Assembly: GCA_945861845.1 (NCBI GenBank)
Contig: CAMAWS010000150.1
Coordinates: forward strand, 1-7,505
Source: Candidatus Sulfopaludibacter sp. SbA3
GTDB lineage: Bacteria; Acidobacteriota; Terriglobia; 20CM-2-55-15
Length of the DNA: 7,505 nucleotides
Direction of reading: 5' to 3'
This document shows, one piece after another, positions 7,194 to 7,505 of the stretch. The notes beneath the pieces were generated by a model. It did not search any database. It was not told where the DNA came from and saw nothing but the letters and a program-made list of their open reading frames with translations. A program made the position numbers and the translations under genes. Within the stretch, counting starts at the first letter, position 1; each line of letters begins with the position of its first letter.

Positions 7194-7221
7194 GCAGGGG
7201 TGCGGGACATAGAAGGTGTGA

Positions 7222-7422
7222 ATGAATCGCAGGCAAGCAAAACTCCCCTCCTTGGATAAGGAGGGGTGGACGCGACCTCAAGAAGGTGCCGCGAAGCTAC
7301 CTTTGAGAGGAGCGGACGGGGTGGTTGGTTCAAGAGACTGCTTAATCAACACCACCCCGTCTGCGCCGCTTCGGTGGCTTCGCACCGTTTACTTTTTGGC
7401 GCAGCCACCCCTCCTCATCTGA
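7222..7422 (+). other. 66-codon open frame across repeat copy 2, probably not a conserved protein
   Basis: An ATG 28 nt after the ftsZ stop, preceded by a fair ribosome binding site (AGAAGGTG, 7211-7218), opens a frame that runs through the repeat element and stops at 7420-7422, 16 nt before the next gene's ATG. The translation is the repeat read in one frame, and it differs in phase from the frame across copy 1, so no peptide is conserved between copies. I recognise no domain. It is recorded as the counterpart of the frame at 3868-4098, not as a confident gene. Confidence 0.25.
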
Positions 7423-7435
7423 GGAGGGGAGTTTT
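7408..7435 (+). terminator. Terminator-like hairpin at the right end of repeat copy 2
   Basis: A 9-bp GC-rich stem with an ATCT loop is followed by AGTTTT, resembling a weak Rho-independent terminator for transcription coming from ftsZ. The T run is only four bases and the next gene starts four nucleotides later, so read-through or a purely structural role is just as likely. The left end gives the mirror structure on the minus strand (hairpin then AGTTTT, reading 7266 down to 7239). Confidence 0.35.
7423..7429 (+). promoter_or_regulatory. Shine-Dalgarno candidate of the downstream gene, contributed by repeat copy 2
   Basis: GGAGGGG is the only strong purine tract ahead of ATG 7439 and is nine nucleotides from it. 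It is the 3' strand of the repeat's terminal hairpin, so it would be paired in the folded RNA. The idea that folding lowers translation of the next gene is inference. Confidence 0.45.
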
Positions 7436-7438
7436 GCC

Positions 7439-7505
7439 ATGCAATCCCTCACGCTTGGTCCCGGAGTCCTCGACGAGATTATCGAGAACGCAAAATCATC
7501 TTATC
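7439..7505 (+). CDS. Start of a gene, possibly a JAMM/M67 (Mov34/MPN) family metallopeptidase; 3' end outside window
   Basis: An ATG at 7439 opens a frame that continues to the window edge (22 complete codons, beginning MQSLTLGPGVLDEIIENAK and ending SSY). The pattern of a short beta strand, then 'L-EII-HA---YP' with a tyrosine at the helix end, resembles the N-terminus of prokaryotic JAMM/M67 peptidases, where the metal-binding EACG and HSHP-type motifs follow. Those motifs lie beyond the window, so the family call is tentative. The start codon has a suitably spaced purine-rich sequence supplied by the repeat just upstream. It is on the same strand as the dcw genes, but the element separates it from ftsZ, and a link to division cannot be inferred from position alone. 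Confidence 0.5.
   Translation, partial: MQSLTLGPGVLDEIIENAKSSY

Larger units (their letters stand above)
7237..7437 (+). repeat. Hairpin-rich inverted-repeat element, copy 2
   Basis: This is a 201-bp relative of the murC-ftsQ element, in the same orientation. Terminal inverted repeats of 33 bp (7237-7269 and 7405-7437) match at 30 positions; the outer 16 bp, GCAAAACTCCCCTCCT, are exact. Each end folds as a 9-bp hairpin (7245-7253/7258-7266 and 7408-7416/7421-7429). The middle stem pairs 7312-7325 with 7351-7364 (14 bp, one G-T pair) and may extend inward (7326-7330 with 7344-7348). CTGCGCC/GGCGCAG (7361-7367/7398-7404) can also pair but competes with that extension. Shared exact blocks with copy 1 are 7351-7367 (17 nt) and 7398-7415 (18 nt). 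The right end runs up to one base before the ATG of the next gene. No transposase or target duplication is seen. Confidence 0.88.

Overview
The window is a stretch of a bacterial division and cell-wall (dcw) cluster, with every gene on the + strand: the 3' end of mraY, then ftsW, murG, murC, ftsQ, ftsA and ftsZ, and the first 22 codons of a further gene. All the complete genes have intact family motifs. The DNA is GC-rich. The FtsZ, FtsW and MurG sequences look to me most like Acidobacteriota, but that is an impression from memory and was not searched.

Layout. 1-137 is the C-terminus of MraY (lipid I synthesis). 138-219 is a short spacer holding a 15-nt repeat core. 220-2407 is ftsW (septal glycan polymerase) and murG (lipid II synthesis). 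2404-2497 is a near-perfect 47-bp tandem duplication that begins on the murG stop codon and ends at the murC start. 2498-3871 is murC. 3872-4090 holds copy 1 of a hairpin-rich inverted-repeat element. 4091-7193 is ftsQ, ftsA and ftsZ, tightly packed (28-nt overlap, then a 17-nt gap). 7194-7438 holds copy 2 of the element, followed by the start of a gene that may encode a JAMM/M67-type peptidase.

How the genes work together. MraY and MurG make lipid I and lipid II on the inner membrane face, and MurC supplies the first amino-acid step of the precursor. FtsW polymerises lipid II at the septum. FtsZ builds the cytokinetic ring, FtsA tethers it to the membrane and FtsQ links it to the periplasmic divisome. 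murD (usual between mraY and ftsW) and murB/ddl (usual between murC and ftsQ) are not at those positions; repeats or spacer sequence lie there instead.

The genes are conventional. What stands out is the non-coding part. Every gap longer than 20 nt contains a repeat, and each is crossed by one or two short open frames running from at or near the preceding stop to near the next start. I see no previously undescribed protein system. The repeat family and these possible 'translational bridges' are the parts worth following up.
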